Shown here one piece after another: positions 54,886 through 64,000 of a stretch of DNA of 64,000 bases. The notes under the pieces are model-generated. The model was given only the letters and a program-made list of their open reading frames with translations. It made no database searches and had not been told where the DNA came from. The DNA comes from Molossus alvarezi (taxonomy: Eukaryota; Chordata; Mammalia; Chiroptera; Molossidae), in assembly GCA_037176705.1 (NCBI GenBank), contig CM073895.1:6410551-6474550 (forward strand), given 5' to 3'. Numbering within the stretch: position 1 is the first letter of the stretch; every line of letters begins with the position of its first letter. The translations under genes and the position numbers were made by a program.

Positions 54886-57800
54886 TAAAAGCAGCTCAGA
54901 TTCCTGTCATCCTCTGGATGTTACTGTGGGGTCAGGCACAGGTCATGGGGACCAGACCTGTAGGCTAAGCAGGGGAGAATCTTTTTCTCAGACCTATCCT
55001 CCTGCAGCCCCTTGGCTAATGGGCCTGACACGGGGGGTTTGGGGGCATATGGTGGCCGTCACCAGTTGCGTGGGATTTTTCACCTGACAAAACTTGGGAC
55101 ATGTTGGCCCCTCTCTGGCCTGGGCCCAACTGGCCTCACCAGCTCTCGACAGCTGGCTTTTCTGTTCTGTCCCGGAGATGAGGGTGTCCAGGGACCATCC
55201 CTGAGGGTCTGGGGTCACTCTGGCTGATTCACCCCCGACTGCCTTGCTGTGGTCACTTTGGCCCACACAGTGCAGCCTGTGGCCAACAGCTCCGCTTGCT
55301 TTGCAGTCACGGACAAGAGGCCCATCCCTTGGCTCATTCCGGATATAAAGGGATTCATTTCAGGGGTAAAGGGCGCTTCTGTGTCGCCCAGGCTGGGCAG
55401 CTCCCTCCCCACGGTGGTGAGGCCACCTCCACCGCCATCCATTGATGAGGGGAAACTCATCATTTATCCAAATGGCAAATCCCAGCTGCTTCCTGGCGAG
55501 GGGGGCGGGGCGTGGGCAAGTCCTGCCCCCTGCACAGACCAGGCTCGTCTCCAGCCTCACAGGGTGCTGACCTCGAAAGACCCTAGCACACGGGATCCCA
55601 GTGACTCATCGGGCTCGAAATCTTCCACGTTTGAGGGTGTTAGTCCGGAAATAATAAGTTGCTGAGCATTACTCAAGGGGTTCTGCAAACACACCCCATA
55701 GATGGTTAAGATTTGATGGGCGCACCTCTCACACCCCAGGCAGCGCCGGCCGGAGCGCAGGCAGGGTTTTCTGAAGACGAGCCTCTGTCTGGCCCTGTCC
55801 ACAGCAGGGACCAGCCCTCAGGGCGGGAACCCCGAGGTCAAGGCACATTGCCGCCCTCAGTCCAGCGGCTGTTTCAGGGGCTGGCCTTGGATCGTTTGTA
55901 TCTGAGAGGCTTGCTGCACCTGAGAGGCAGAACTGATTTATGGGGAGACCTAAGTTTGTCTTTTTGTTTCTGTTTTGTAAAAAAGTCACCGTTGTGCTTC
56001 AGGAGGAATTCCGAGGCGCTCAGCCCTTCCAGGGCCTGGGACCACCTGGGCAGGCGCCACCATGAGTCCCGCATGACATCACCCCCAGTGCAGACCCCGA
56101 TCCACGCACTGTGCGTCTGGGAATGCCAGGCGAGCCCCCTTGGAGCTCCTCCAGCAGCCCTACTGAGGCAGCAGTGCTTCGGGCTGTCCCCTGGCTACGT
56201 GGGGAACAGTCTGGCCCCGGAGTCCATGAAGACCAGGACTTCGGTGCATTTCCCCCGCAGGTGCCCCTGCCCTGCGTGTGCTCTCTGCTGCTTCTGTGCG
56301 ATCCCCACCTAGAGGAGCCCCTTAGGGAGCCCCCCGAAACCGCCCAGCGCCCGTGCAGCGTCACGCAGCACCCAACACAGGAGGGAGTTCATCCCTGCTT
56401 CAGGGCATCAGTCAGCCTCTGCCCTGCAGTCGCAAATCATTGTTTCGAGTTTCCCTCCAAAGCTCATCCCAGTAAACCCAAACGAATAAAAGCTCCACCC
56501 CCGGTTAATAAGGCCAAGAAGGCTGCGTCTGTGTCCCCAGGGTTCAAGCCAGGCTGGGCAGATCGCAGGGGAGCTCGGACTGAATTCTACAGCTCGACTC
56601 CACAGGGCTTAACCAACCAGTCAACCGGATGGAACACACGCACCAAGGCAAGGACTTCAACTCCTCGGTAAGTCTGCGGGGTCCCCCGCCCAAGCCTGTG
56701 GGAGGGAAACCAACCCAAAGTAAGGTCTTGATTGTGCTTTGGGTTTTGCTGGGGGCTGAGCGCTCCCCAGTCCCAGGTACCCAACAGGCTGACAGGGAGT
56801 GGGTATCCCTCCTCCCCCCCCCCCCCTGCTGCTGCTGCTGCTGCTGCTGCTGCGGTTAGTTCTGCAGTCACTTGAAGGAGAAAGATTTCGCAGTACGGCA
56901 TTCTTAAAGCTGCAGTGTCCAAATTCTCCTTCAAACCCCGAGTGTCACGGACACCCGCTCACTTACCGGGGTCCTTTGCGGACAGTGGGTGGGCAAGGAG
57001 ATGGAGGACAGGGGGCTTGGAGACGCCAGGCGGGTGGGAATCAGAGGCCCAGACAGACCCCAGCAAGGGTGGATGGAGAGGCCGCCGCTCCGTGGCCGCC
57101 TCTGCAGTTAAGCAGGTTGCCGGGACCGCAGCGGGGCTGCAGTGGAGAATTTTTTTTTTTTAATCCTGACCACCCCCACCTCCAATTCCTGCCACAAACT
57201 TAAGGGTCTTTGTAGCTTAATTCAAAGGCAAGGTGCAAAGCAACAGGAGAAAGAAACCCCTTTGAAAAGAATAATCCGAGCAGCATTTTTAAATTATTTG
57301 GAGAAATTGACTCCTGTGAACTGACTCGGCTCTCCCCACGCCGCGCGGCTGGAAGCCAGGCGGGGAAGGACCCGGAGGAAGTTCATGGAGCCCGAGTTTC
57401 TGCAAAGTGCAGGGAGGGCTACGGATCCCTAGTGGAGAAAGCTGTTTAAAACCCCCAAGGAAAATGATCCTTCTCCCCACCTCAGGGGTGCAGAAAGCGA
57501 GCAGACCTTGCCTGCAGGAACCCACACACCCCTCCCTGCAAGTTACCTCTCTCCTCTGCTCAGCGGCTGCCCTGCGTCCTGCCGGGATGCCGGCAAGTTG
57601 CAGACTGCTGCCAGAAAGGCAGCACCCGAAGTCGGAAGTGTCAGCTGGGTCCCCGCACCGAAATGATGCCAGAGTCAAAGCTGCAGGCGGCGGGGATGGT
57701 CTCTCCCCCTCCCCCCGGTTTAATTTAAACCCCTGACACTGCACGATGTCCGCTCCTACTGAGACACATCTCCAAAGGACCTCCTCCCTCCCCACGCTCG

Positions 57801-58894
57801 CTTCCCACAACCAGGTCCAAGGCTTTGCTCCACCTCCCACACTGGTTCACCTAAGATGCTTTTCTGGCAAAAAAAAAAAAAAGAGAGAGAGAGGAGAGAG
57901 AGAGAGAGACAGAGACAGGGACTGCAGAATTCTTAATTCTTTCCTTTCCGAGACCACATTTTGGAGGTGTGACTTGTTCCGAAGTTTGAGAATTGCCTGA
58001 CACCAGGAAGGAACAGCAGCAATGAGTGACCGTGTGATTTGCCTCAGACAAGCCCACACCATCAGTGCACTAAGGAAGGACAGAGGTGGGCCCAGGGTAC
58101 AGAGAAGAGGAAAATTCCTCTCTGTCTGCCGGCGAATTTTTGACAGTTTGGGAAATTATGCCTTTTTTGCTTCCCTTCAAGAAAATGCCACTTAAACATT
58201 CTGTGTGCCTGTGAAACCTACAAGATGGCCACAAAGTGTCAATTTTGTCCTGACGCGTCTGTGATTCTTAAAGTTTTTGCTCCCGCCTCTATGCGAGTTA
58301 ATGTCGTTTTAGGTTGAGACAGGGATTTCATGGGGAAAATTCCAGGAGAGAGAAGCGCTTCAAATGCGGACAGGGTTAAAACAGTGCATCCTACTATTAT
58401 TCACGAGAGAAGATGCAGAATAGATAAACCGGGAAGCAGAAGAGGGTGAGGGGAAAAGAAGGAAATCCCAGGTTTTGAATTTAATGCAAACTTGGAGCCT
58501 GAGAAAGGACAATAAAGGAGCAAGTCGGGGTGGGGGGTAGGAGGGAGACAACTGAGCCCCTTAAATAAATTGCTCAGAAGGACCAATTGCATCAGCTGCA
58601 TGTACATTTCACCACTGAAGTAAGACCTGGCATGTGGCTTGTTTCTAAACCGGCTCGCAGGGCACCTCTGCAACCTGCCTGGGACAGACACGGCCACGCT
58701 GCTGCAGTGCACCAGGGCCAGCGTGGCCGCTGCATCGTGCCAGCCGCCTCACCCACCTTCTCACGCTTGGGCTTTGGCAGCCAGGTAAGGCTGTGCTGGC
58801 GGATGGAGCCAAGGACCAGCCACAGTCAGGCTGTTGGCATTCTCCTCCTCCATGCTGCACCCCTTGTAGTGGCAAGGGGTGGCCACGGACCCAT
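54886..58894. other. Unique sequence, simple repeats inside
   Basis: Contains the C-run/CTG tract (56814-56853) and an A-run followed by (GA)n at about 57867-57918. Plus-strand frames at 55249-55665, 55713-56312 and 56111-56671 lie close together, but they are in different frames, show no known domain and lack obvious splice links. Confidence 0.4.
56814..56853. repeat. C homopolymer followed by (CTG)9
   Basis: 13 C, then about nine CTG units (56826-56853). Confidence 0.95.
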
Positions 58895-59165
58895 GGAGTG
58901 TCACAGCGAAAGGGACCTCAGAGAGCACGCAGCCCAATCCCTCCATTTCACAGACAGAAAAACCAAGACCCAAGAAATGGCGGAGCCTCACTCAAGGTCA
59001 CCTCGCCAGTAAGATGCACGACGTAGATTAGAATTTAGGTCTTCAGATTCTTCATCCTGGGATCTTTCTGGACCTGTCGTCACCCCCTGTTAGGTGAGCC
59101 GTATGCCTCTGCTACTTCCTCAGGTGACCTTGAGAATGACCTCTCTGCTCTGCGACTTGGTTTCC
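58895..59165 (+). repeat. MIR-family relics
   Basis: AAGGGACCTCAGAGAGCAC...CCATTTCACAGACAG...CTCAAGGTCACC follows the MIR3-like order. 59105-59165 (CTTCCTCAGGTGACCTTGAG) adds a second MIR piece. Confidence 0.6.
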
Positions 59166-59241
59166 CGTCCATAGATGATATGCAGACTTAGGCCAAGGAA
59201 TGTCAACTATTTGAAAGCAGGAAAAATACCAATTTATTTTT

Positions 59242-59433
59242 GCCCGGCCAGTGTGGCTCAGTGGTTGAGTATCAACCCAGGTGAAGTTGATGGTTCGATT
59301 CCCAGTCAGGGCACATGCCCAGGTTGTGGGCCCGATCCCCAGTGGGGAGCATGCCAGTTGATGTTCTCTCTCATTGATGTTTCTATCTCTCTCTTCCCCT
59401 CTCTCTAAAATTAATAAAGAAAAAAATATTAAA
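59242..59433 (+). repeat. tRNA-derived SINE (GTGTGGCTCAG head subfamily)
   Basis: The body is shortened (CCAGTGGGGAGCATGCCAGTTGATG). aaataccaa(t/a)... precedes and follows it. Confidence 0.9.
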
Positions 59434-59594
59434 AAGAAATACCAAATAGTTCCTTGTGGGCCAAGGCAATACGCAGACTTGGGAACTGAAGCAGGCTCTC
59501 AGTCCCCTCCAGTTTGGAGACTCAGATGGTCGCCTGCATCAGTCTTCTGTGGCTGCTGTAATAAACAAAGTCGGTGGCTTCAAACAACAGACAC

Positions 59595-59838
59595 GCCCTG
59601 GCCTCAGTGGCTCAGCGGTGAGAGCGTCTTCCTATACACCAAGAGGTCACGGGTTCGACTTCCAGTCAGGGCATATACCTAGGTTTCAGGTTCGATCCCT
59701 GGTTGAGGCATGTCTAGAAGGCCACCAATCGATGTTCTTTCTCACACTGATATTTCTCTCTCTATCTCTCTCTCTCTCTCCCCCTTCCCTTCTCTCTGAA
59801 ATCAATAAGGATATCCTCCCGTGAGTATTAAAAAACAA
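59595..59838 (+). repeat. VES-like SINE inside the MaLR LTR
   Basis: Head GCCCTGGCCTCAGTGGCTCAGCGG with a small insertion after GGCC; tail ATCCTCCCGTGAGTATTAAAAAAC. Confidence 0.85.
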
Positions 59839-59844
59839 AACAAA

Positions 59845-60068
59845 CCCTGGTTGGTTTGGCTCAGCAGTTAGATGGTCAGCCTGCAGACTGAAGAGTCCAG
59901 GGTTCGATTCTGGTCAAGGACATGTACCTCAGTTGCGGTTCATCCCTGGCCCTGGTCTGGGTTCTGTGGGAGGCAACCAGTCGATGTTTCTCTCTGTCTC
60001 TCTCCCTCCCACTCTGTGTGAAGATAATTAGAAAAATATCCTTGAGTGAGGATTAAAAAACAAAATAA
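59845..60068 (+). repeat. VES-type SINE, directly behind the previous copy
   Basis: Starts within 7 bp of the preceding SINE's A-rich tail in the same orientation, so it probably inserted at that tail. B-box GGTTCGATTC at about 59901. Confidence 0.9.
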
Positions 60069-60257
60069 AAGGCGTCTGCAGGTTGGTCCCTTCCGGAGGC
60101 CCTGAGGGAGTTTCATGCCATCCTGGCTCTGCTGGCTGCTGGAACCCTGGGCATGTCTTGTTTGTAGATGCATCGCTCGAATCTCTGTCTTCACCTTCAC
60201 ATGGTGTTCTCCTTGGTGTGTCTTCTCCCCTTCTCTCTTGTCTCTTCTTTTTTTATT

Positions 60258-60452
60258 AAAAATTTTTTTCTTTATTGATTTTAGAAAGAGAGGAAAGGAG
60301 AGGGAGAGAAAACATCAATTGGCTGCCTCCTGCTTGCCCACCACTGGGGATCGGGCCCCCCACAACCTGGGCATGTGCCCTGACCAGGAATCAAACCAGC
60401 GACCTCTTGGTGCATGGGTCGACACTCAACCACTGAGCCACACCAGCCAGGT
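60258..60452 (-). repeat. tRNA-derived SINE inside the MaLR LTR
   Basis: ttgtctcttctttt is duplicated at about 60238 and 60456, within LTR sequence. Older tail variant (TTTATTGATTTTAGAAAG). Confidence 0.9.
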
Positions 60453-60764
60453 ATTTTGTCTCTTCTTTTGCAAGGACACAGGTCATCGGATTTAGGACCC
60501 ACCTTAATCCAGCACGATGTCATCGCAATACACTTCATTATCTGAAAAGACCCTTTCTCCAAATAAGTTCGTCTTCACAGCTTCCAACTGGACACACGTT
60601 TTGGTGGAGGGCATTATTCAACCTGCTACATTGTCCAATGAGAGTTTTCGTATGAGAACCAACAGCAATGAAATGTGATGGCTGCCAACCCCATTGGAAT
60701 CTTCAGAGATGCCATCACCTGGCCCCTTGGGTTAGAAGTTAATAGCTACATCCACAGGACGCTC

Positions 60765-61175
60765 GGCCTACCTCCGTCGGGCACCTCAGTAGGTTGGAGT
60801 GTTGTCTCGTGTGCCAAACAGGTTGCAGGTTTGATTCTCAGTCAGGGCACATACCTAGGCTGTTGGTTTGATTCCCCAGTCAGGGCACATACCTAGGCTG
60901 TTGGTTCGATTCCCCAGTCAGGGCACATACCTAGGCTGTTGGTTTGATTCCCCAGCCAGGGAACATACCTAGGCTGTTGGTTCGATTCCCCAGTCAGGAC
61001 AAATATCTAGGTTGTTGGTTCGATTCCCCAGTCAGGGCATATATCTAGGTTGCTGGTGTATGGGAAGCAACTGATCGATATTTTTCTCTCACATCAATCT
61101 TTCTCTCTCTCTCCCTTCCTCTCTCTCTAAAAAATCAATAAACATATCCTCAGGTGAGGATTACAAAATTTTTTT
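60765..61175 (+). repeat. SINE with B-box segment amplified six-fold
   Basis: The element opens with an A-box-like GGCACCTCAGTAGGTTGG. The B-box position is then repeated: 60828, 60865, 60903, 60941, 60979 and 61017, a spacing of 37 and then four times 38 bp. Boxes at 60903, 60979 and 61017 read GGTTCGATTCC, the consensus for TFIIIC; the others carry one or two changes. A normal SINE end follows (GGAAGCAACTGATCGATA, CT tract, TCCTCAGGTGAGGATTAC). No other copy in the window has this. Confidence 0.93.
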
Positions 61176-61684
61176 TTAAAAAGAGCTTGGCCCCTTCCCT
61201 AGTGCTTCAGTTGATGGTTCATCGAACTCCCCACGGCTCAGAGGCAGGCCCTGTGCTGTCGCCTGCACTCGGCAGTCGAGGACACTAAGCGCACGGAGGG
61301 CTGGGTCTCGCGGCGGCCCAGCGGCGGGCTCTAGGCCTCTGTGGGGAAGCTGTGCTCCCAAGCACACTCCTGCTCGCCGAGCTGGGGCAGGGTTCTTCTC
61401 CCTCTCAACGTGCCACCATTGATTTCCTGTCCAACTCACCTCTCCTTCTTTCCCAGGTATTTATTGGGCACTTTTGATGTATGCTCTGTGTGTGTGTAAC
61501 TTCCAGTGTTGTCCTTTGAGCACACTGGGGGGGGGGAGGTGCGGGACCCAGTCGAGTTCATTATGCAGATAAGCACACGAGGTCATCCTGCGCTTAGAGG
61601 GGAGATGTCACTGCGCATCTAACTTTGTCACCAGTGATGATTAACAAGACACCTGCCAGGCCAATAATTAGCACGAAACAAGCA
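61176..61684. other. Unique sequence
   Basis: No gene or repeat recognised. Confidence 0.4.
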
Positions 61685-61870
61685 TTCATTTCGAAATCTG
61701 TAATTCACAGAACATATATGCACGTATGCATAACCATGGACATAGACGACAATGCTGGGCCCGGGGGTGGGGGGATGGGATGGGGGCGGGATCTGGAGGA
61801 GGGTGTCAATGGGGGGAAAAGGGAAAAGATCTGTAACAAAAATAAATTAATGAAACATATATATTAAACA
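61685..61870 (+). mobile_element. 5'-truncated L1 3' UTR (young bat L1)
   Basis: CACGTATGCATAACCATGGACATAGAC, a G-rich tract (GGGGGTGGGGGGATGGGATGGGGGCGGG) and GTCAATGGGGGGAAAAGGG...ATCTGTAACAAAAATAAATTAATG fit the 3' UTR of lineage-specific bat L1 as I recall it. The left limit is approximate. Confidence 0.6.
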
Positions 61871-62562
61871 AAAAAAGAGAAATCTATAAGAAAGAAGAAA
61901 CTTAGGAACAGCGATGATCCTTTGGGAACTGCCCACGTTACGGGTCCTTGAGTTTTACCCCCTCTTCCTGACGCATCTCAGCAACCTGGGAGGTTTTTCC
62001 TCTTTCGGAGAGCAAGTTCTAACGCGTGTTAGGTTTCTTTGTAGCCCTGACTCCTCAAACGGCCCTGTTGATGTAGACCTTGAAAAATAATGCGTGCAGT
62101 CTAGTTCCTTTGGGGTTTCCCACAAGGCCAGTGGGCGGAGGACAGGCACGGTCCCAGTTTTTTCATTGGCAACCTTATTTGGGGTTACTTTGCAACAGTC
62201 ACACTGTCTCCTTTGTGTTTGCAGACATAAACATAGCTGTCAAAAACTAGGTGCGACCTCGGGCAGGTGTGTGTGGACGTTGTTCTACAATATCACTATA
62301 GAGTTGATTTTAGGGGTTTTGCTTTTTTAGGGTGAGAGGTGCTGCCCGGAGACGAGCTCTCGGTGGCCATCTGACTTGGAAGATTCCCGGCCTCTTCGAT
62401 CATAAAAAGGCCCTTGACCTTCAGGTGGCAGAGCCTGTGGTGGGGACTAGAGAATGTGGAATGCATCCCAGCGGCTTCTCTCTCCGGAGGGGTCAAGCCT
62501 TCTGTGATGACCTTCATGGGGCTGGCTGGCCATTTCTCTACCAACGCAAAACCACCGTCACC
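61871..62562. other. Unique sequence
   Basis: No gene or repeat recognised. Confidence 0.4.
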
Positions 62563-62585
62563 GGGGGGGGGGGGGGGGGGGGGGG
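62563..62585. repeat. G homopolymer, 23 bp
   Basis: 23 consecutive G after ACCACCGTCACC. It can fold as a G-quadruplex and is hard to sequence, so its length is uncertain. Confidence 0.9.
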
Positions 62586-62905
62586 CTAGAGGCTGGTTTT
62601 CCTCTTCAACAGAAGAAACACAGAAGATCTCCCGTCTGAGATCTCCTGCGCGGTTTGTGTTGATGATGGCGCCGTGCCCGTTCACTCTGCTCTGAGCTGT
62701 GCCAGGCGAGGCCACAGGGATGGCAAAGCCAGAACGGCCCCCTGGCTTCTTCCCCTGCTTCTTCATCACCTGCGGTGGGAGGACAATCTCCCGCCTTCCC
62801 AGTCCGCCTCTCGGTGTAAGGTAAACAGAACCATCGATGCTCACGTGGATCAGCCAGCTCACAGGTGCACGCTGTGGGATTTCTCCCCGTTCATTTAAAA
62901 GTGTT
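62586..62905. other. Unique sequence
   Basis: Nothing recognised. Confidence 0.4.
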
Positions 62906-63141
62906 GCGCTGGCCGGTTTGGCTCAGTGGTTAGAATGTCGGCCCATGGACCAAAGGGTCACGGGTTCGATTCTGGCCAGGGTTGGGTACCTGTGTTGCAG
63001 GTTCGATCTCCAGCCCCAGTTGGGATTGTGCAGGAGGCAGCCAATCCATGTCTCTCTCTCTCTCCTTCCCTCCCTCCCTCCCTCCCACTCTATCTAACAA
63101 TCAATGCAAAAATGTCCTTGGGTGAGGATTAACAAAAACAA
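62906..63141 (+). repeat. VES-type SINE
   Basis: Head GCGCTGGCCGGTTTGGCTCAGTGG, consensus B-box GGTTCGATTC at about 62960 and a second one in the body; (CTCC)n in the pyrimidine tract. Confidence 0.9.
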
Positions 63142-63158
63142 CAAAAAAGAAGTATTTA

Positions 63159-63385
63159 TCATCTGGCTGGTGTGGCTCAGTTGACTGGGTGTCATCCTGT
63201 GCTCCAAGAGGTCACCGGTTCGATTTCAGGTCAGGGCACCTGCCCGGGTTGCAGGCTCGATCCCCAGCAGGAGGATGTGCAGGAGGCAGCTGATCAATGT
63301 TTCACTCTCATCGATGTTTCTTTCTCTCCCTCTCCCTTCCCCTCTCTCTAAAAAAATTAATAAAACATTTAAAAATAAATAAAAA
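63159..63385 (+). repeat. tRNA-derived SINE
   Basis: Head CTGGCTGGTGTGGCTCAGTTG; aaagaagt(a)tttatc / aaaaagtgtttacc flank it. It lies about 20 bp behind the previous SINE in the same orientation. Confidence 0.87.
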
Positions 63386-63669
63386 GTGTTTACCGAGCAC
63401 GTACTGTGTGCAGAGCAGTAGAGAGATAGAAATTCTGTCCACACTGGACTAAAGGTGGGTGTAACCTCCACAGATTGTGGACACATCTCCGTGAGGTTCA
63501 CTGGCTTAAGCTGAGACTCTTCCCAAGGGTGCCTGTGTTCACAGCAGAATGAAGACCGACTGAAAAGGGGTGACGGGGGCATCCTCAGGCCCTGGGTGCC
63601 AGATAAAAAATCTTTTCAGTGCAAGGAGGCCTGCCTGCAGTCCTTGACATGACCTCTGCGGCTATGGAA
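63386..63669. other. Unique sequence, possible MIR scrap
   Basis: GAGCACGTACTGTGTGCAGAGCAGTAG near 63395 resembles a MIR core. Nothing else. Confidence 0.35.
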
Positions 63670-63970
63670 ACCACCCCTCTTGGTCTGTGCCCAAATGTCC
63701 CCTTATCAGAGTCCTTCCCGCCTTCAAAACAGCACACCAGGCCACCTCCTCACGCTCCTCCGTCTCCGGCTGCATTTCTCTCCTGCGCAGTATGTCAGCA
63801 CCTGACATTGTACGACTGTGTCGATTTGTCATTATTTGACGCCCTGCAGAGGAGTGAACTTCCCCAAAGCAGAGAAGTTGGCTGATTCATTCATTGCTGT
63901 GTCCCCAGCACCAGAGCAGTGCTCAGCACACAGTAGGGCTCCGGAAATATTTGTCAAAGAATGAACAAAC
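63670..63970 (+). mobile_element. L2 LINE 3' end
   Basis: GCTGTGTCCCCAGCACCAGAGCAGTGCTCAGCACACAGTAGGGCTC...ATATTTGTCAAAGAATGAAC is the L2 3' terminus. Confidence 0.7.
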
Positions 63971-64000
63971 ACATTCCCTTCCTTTCCCATCTGTGCCTGG

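Larger units (their letters stand above)
59540..60620 (-). mobile_element. MLT1-like MaLR LTR, split by three SINEs
   Basis: Reversed LTR text: CTTCTGTGGCTGCTGTAATAAACAAAG and GGTGGCTTCAAACAACAGAC at the left; TGGTTGGTCCC...GATGCATCGCTCGAATCTCTGTCTTCACCTTCACATGGTGTTCTCC in the middle; ACACAGGTCATCGGATTTAGGACCCACCTTAATCC and TTATTCAACCTGCTACA at the right. Confidence 0.75.

Noticed and set aside
55249..56671. Three neighbouring plus-strand frames that might be exons of a gene
   Set aside because: They overlap in different frames, no domain or conserved motif is visible, and I found no convincing splice pairs or promoter.
60829..61060. CRISPR-like array of 38-bp repeats
   Set aside because: Units are directly adjacent without spacers, inside a SINE, in a mammalian genome.
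61176..64000. Start of H6PD
   Set aside because: Expected beyond MIR34A by synteny, but no CpG island or recognisable H6PD sequence occurs before the window ends.

Overview
The window is nuclear DNA of a vesper-type bat (Vespertilionoidea), syntenic with human 1p36. The bat assignment rests on about 35 tRNA-derived SINEs with the VES layout (tRNA-like head with A and B boxes, CT-rich tract, GTGAGGAT-like tail), many with intact target-site duplications. Cut-and-paste DNA elements with preserved TA or 8-bp duplications also fit. The locus assignment rests on two recognisable genes: exon 1 of GPR157 (minus strand, 3367-3749) and the microRNA MIR34A (minus strand, 21050-21160), in the same order and orientation as in human.

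Layout. 1-3366 is the proximal part of GPR157 intron 1. 3160-4140 is the GPR157 CpG-island promoter with coding exon 1. 4140-21050 is intergenic, filled by an old L1 cut by SINEs, MaLR (MLT1-like) LTRs, a mariner-type MITE and one ERV-type LTR. 21050-21160 is the miR-34a hairpin, preceded (on the minus strand) by a strong candidate splice acceptor. About 21-41 kb is the inferred pri-miR-34a intron; it contains a 6 x 41-bp minisatellite 2 kb from the hairpin and many SINEs. 40990-42110 is a second CpG island holding a two-half-site p53 response element at 41149-41168, which I recognise as the MIR34A promoter element. 42-64 kb lies beyond that promoter: MIR, L2, hAT and MER5-type relics, SINEs and unique sequence, with no coding exon that I can support. 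H6PD, the next gene in human, is not reached.

How it works together. In mammals p53 binds the distal CpG-island promoter and drives a long transcript that is spliced and processed to miR-34a. Everything needed for that is visible on the minus strand here: response element, candidate 5' splice donors at 41011-41022, candidate acceptor at 21222-21223, and the hairpin. GPR157 is an independent gene read away from MIR34A on the same strand.

I see no new protein-coding or defence system. The least ordinary structures are a SINE carrying six tandem copies of its B-box segment (60765-61175), the minisatellite in the pri-miR-34a intron, a paired MEF2-type motif (49605-49676) and a 17-bp palindrome joining E-box and CRE/UPRE-like motifs (9935-9951). 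Family names for old repeats come from memory of consensus sequences, so boundaries are approximate.
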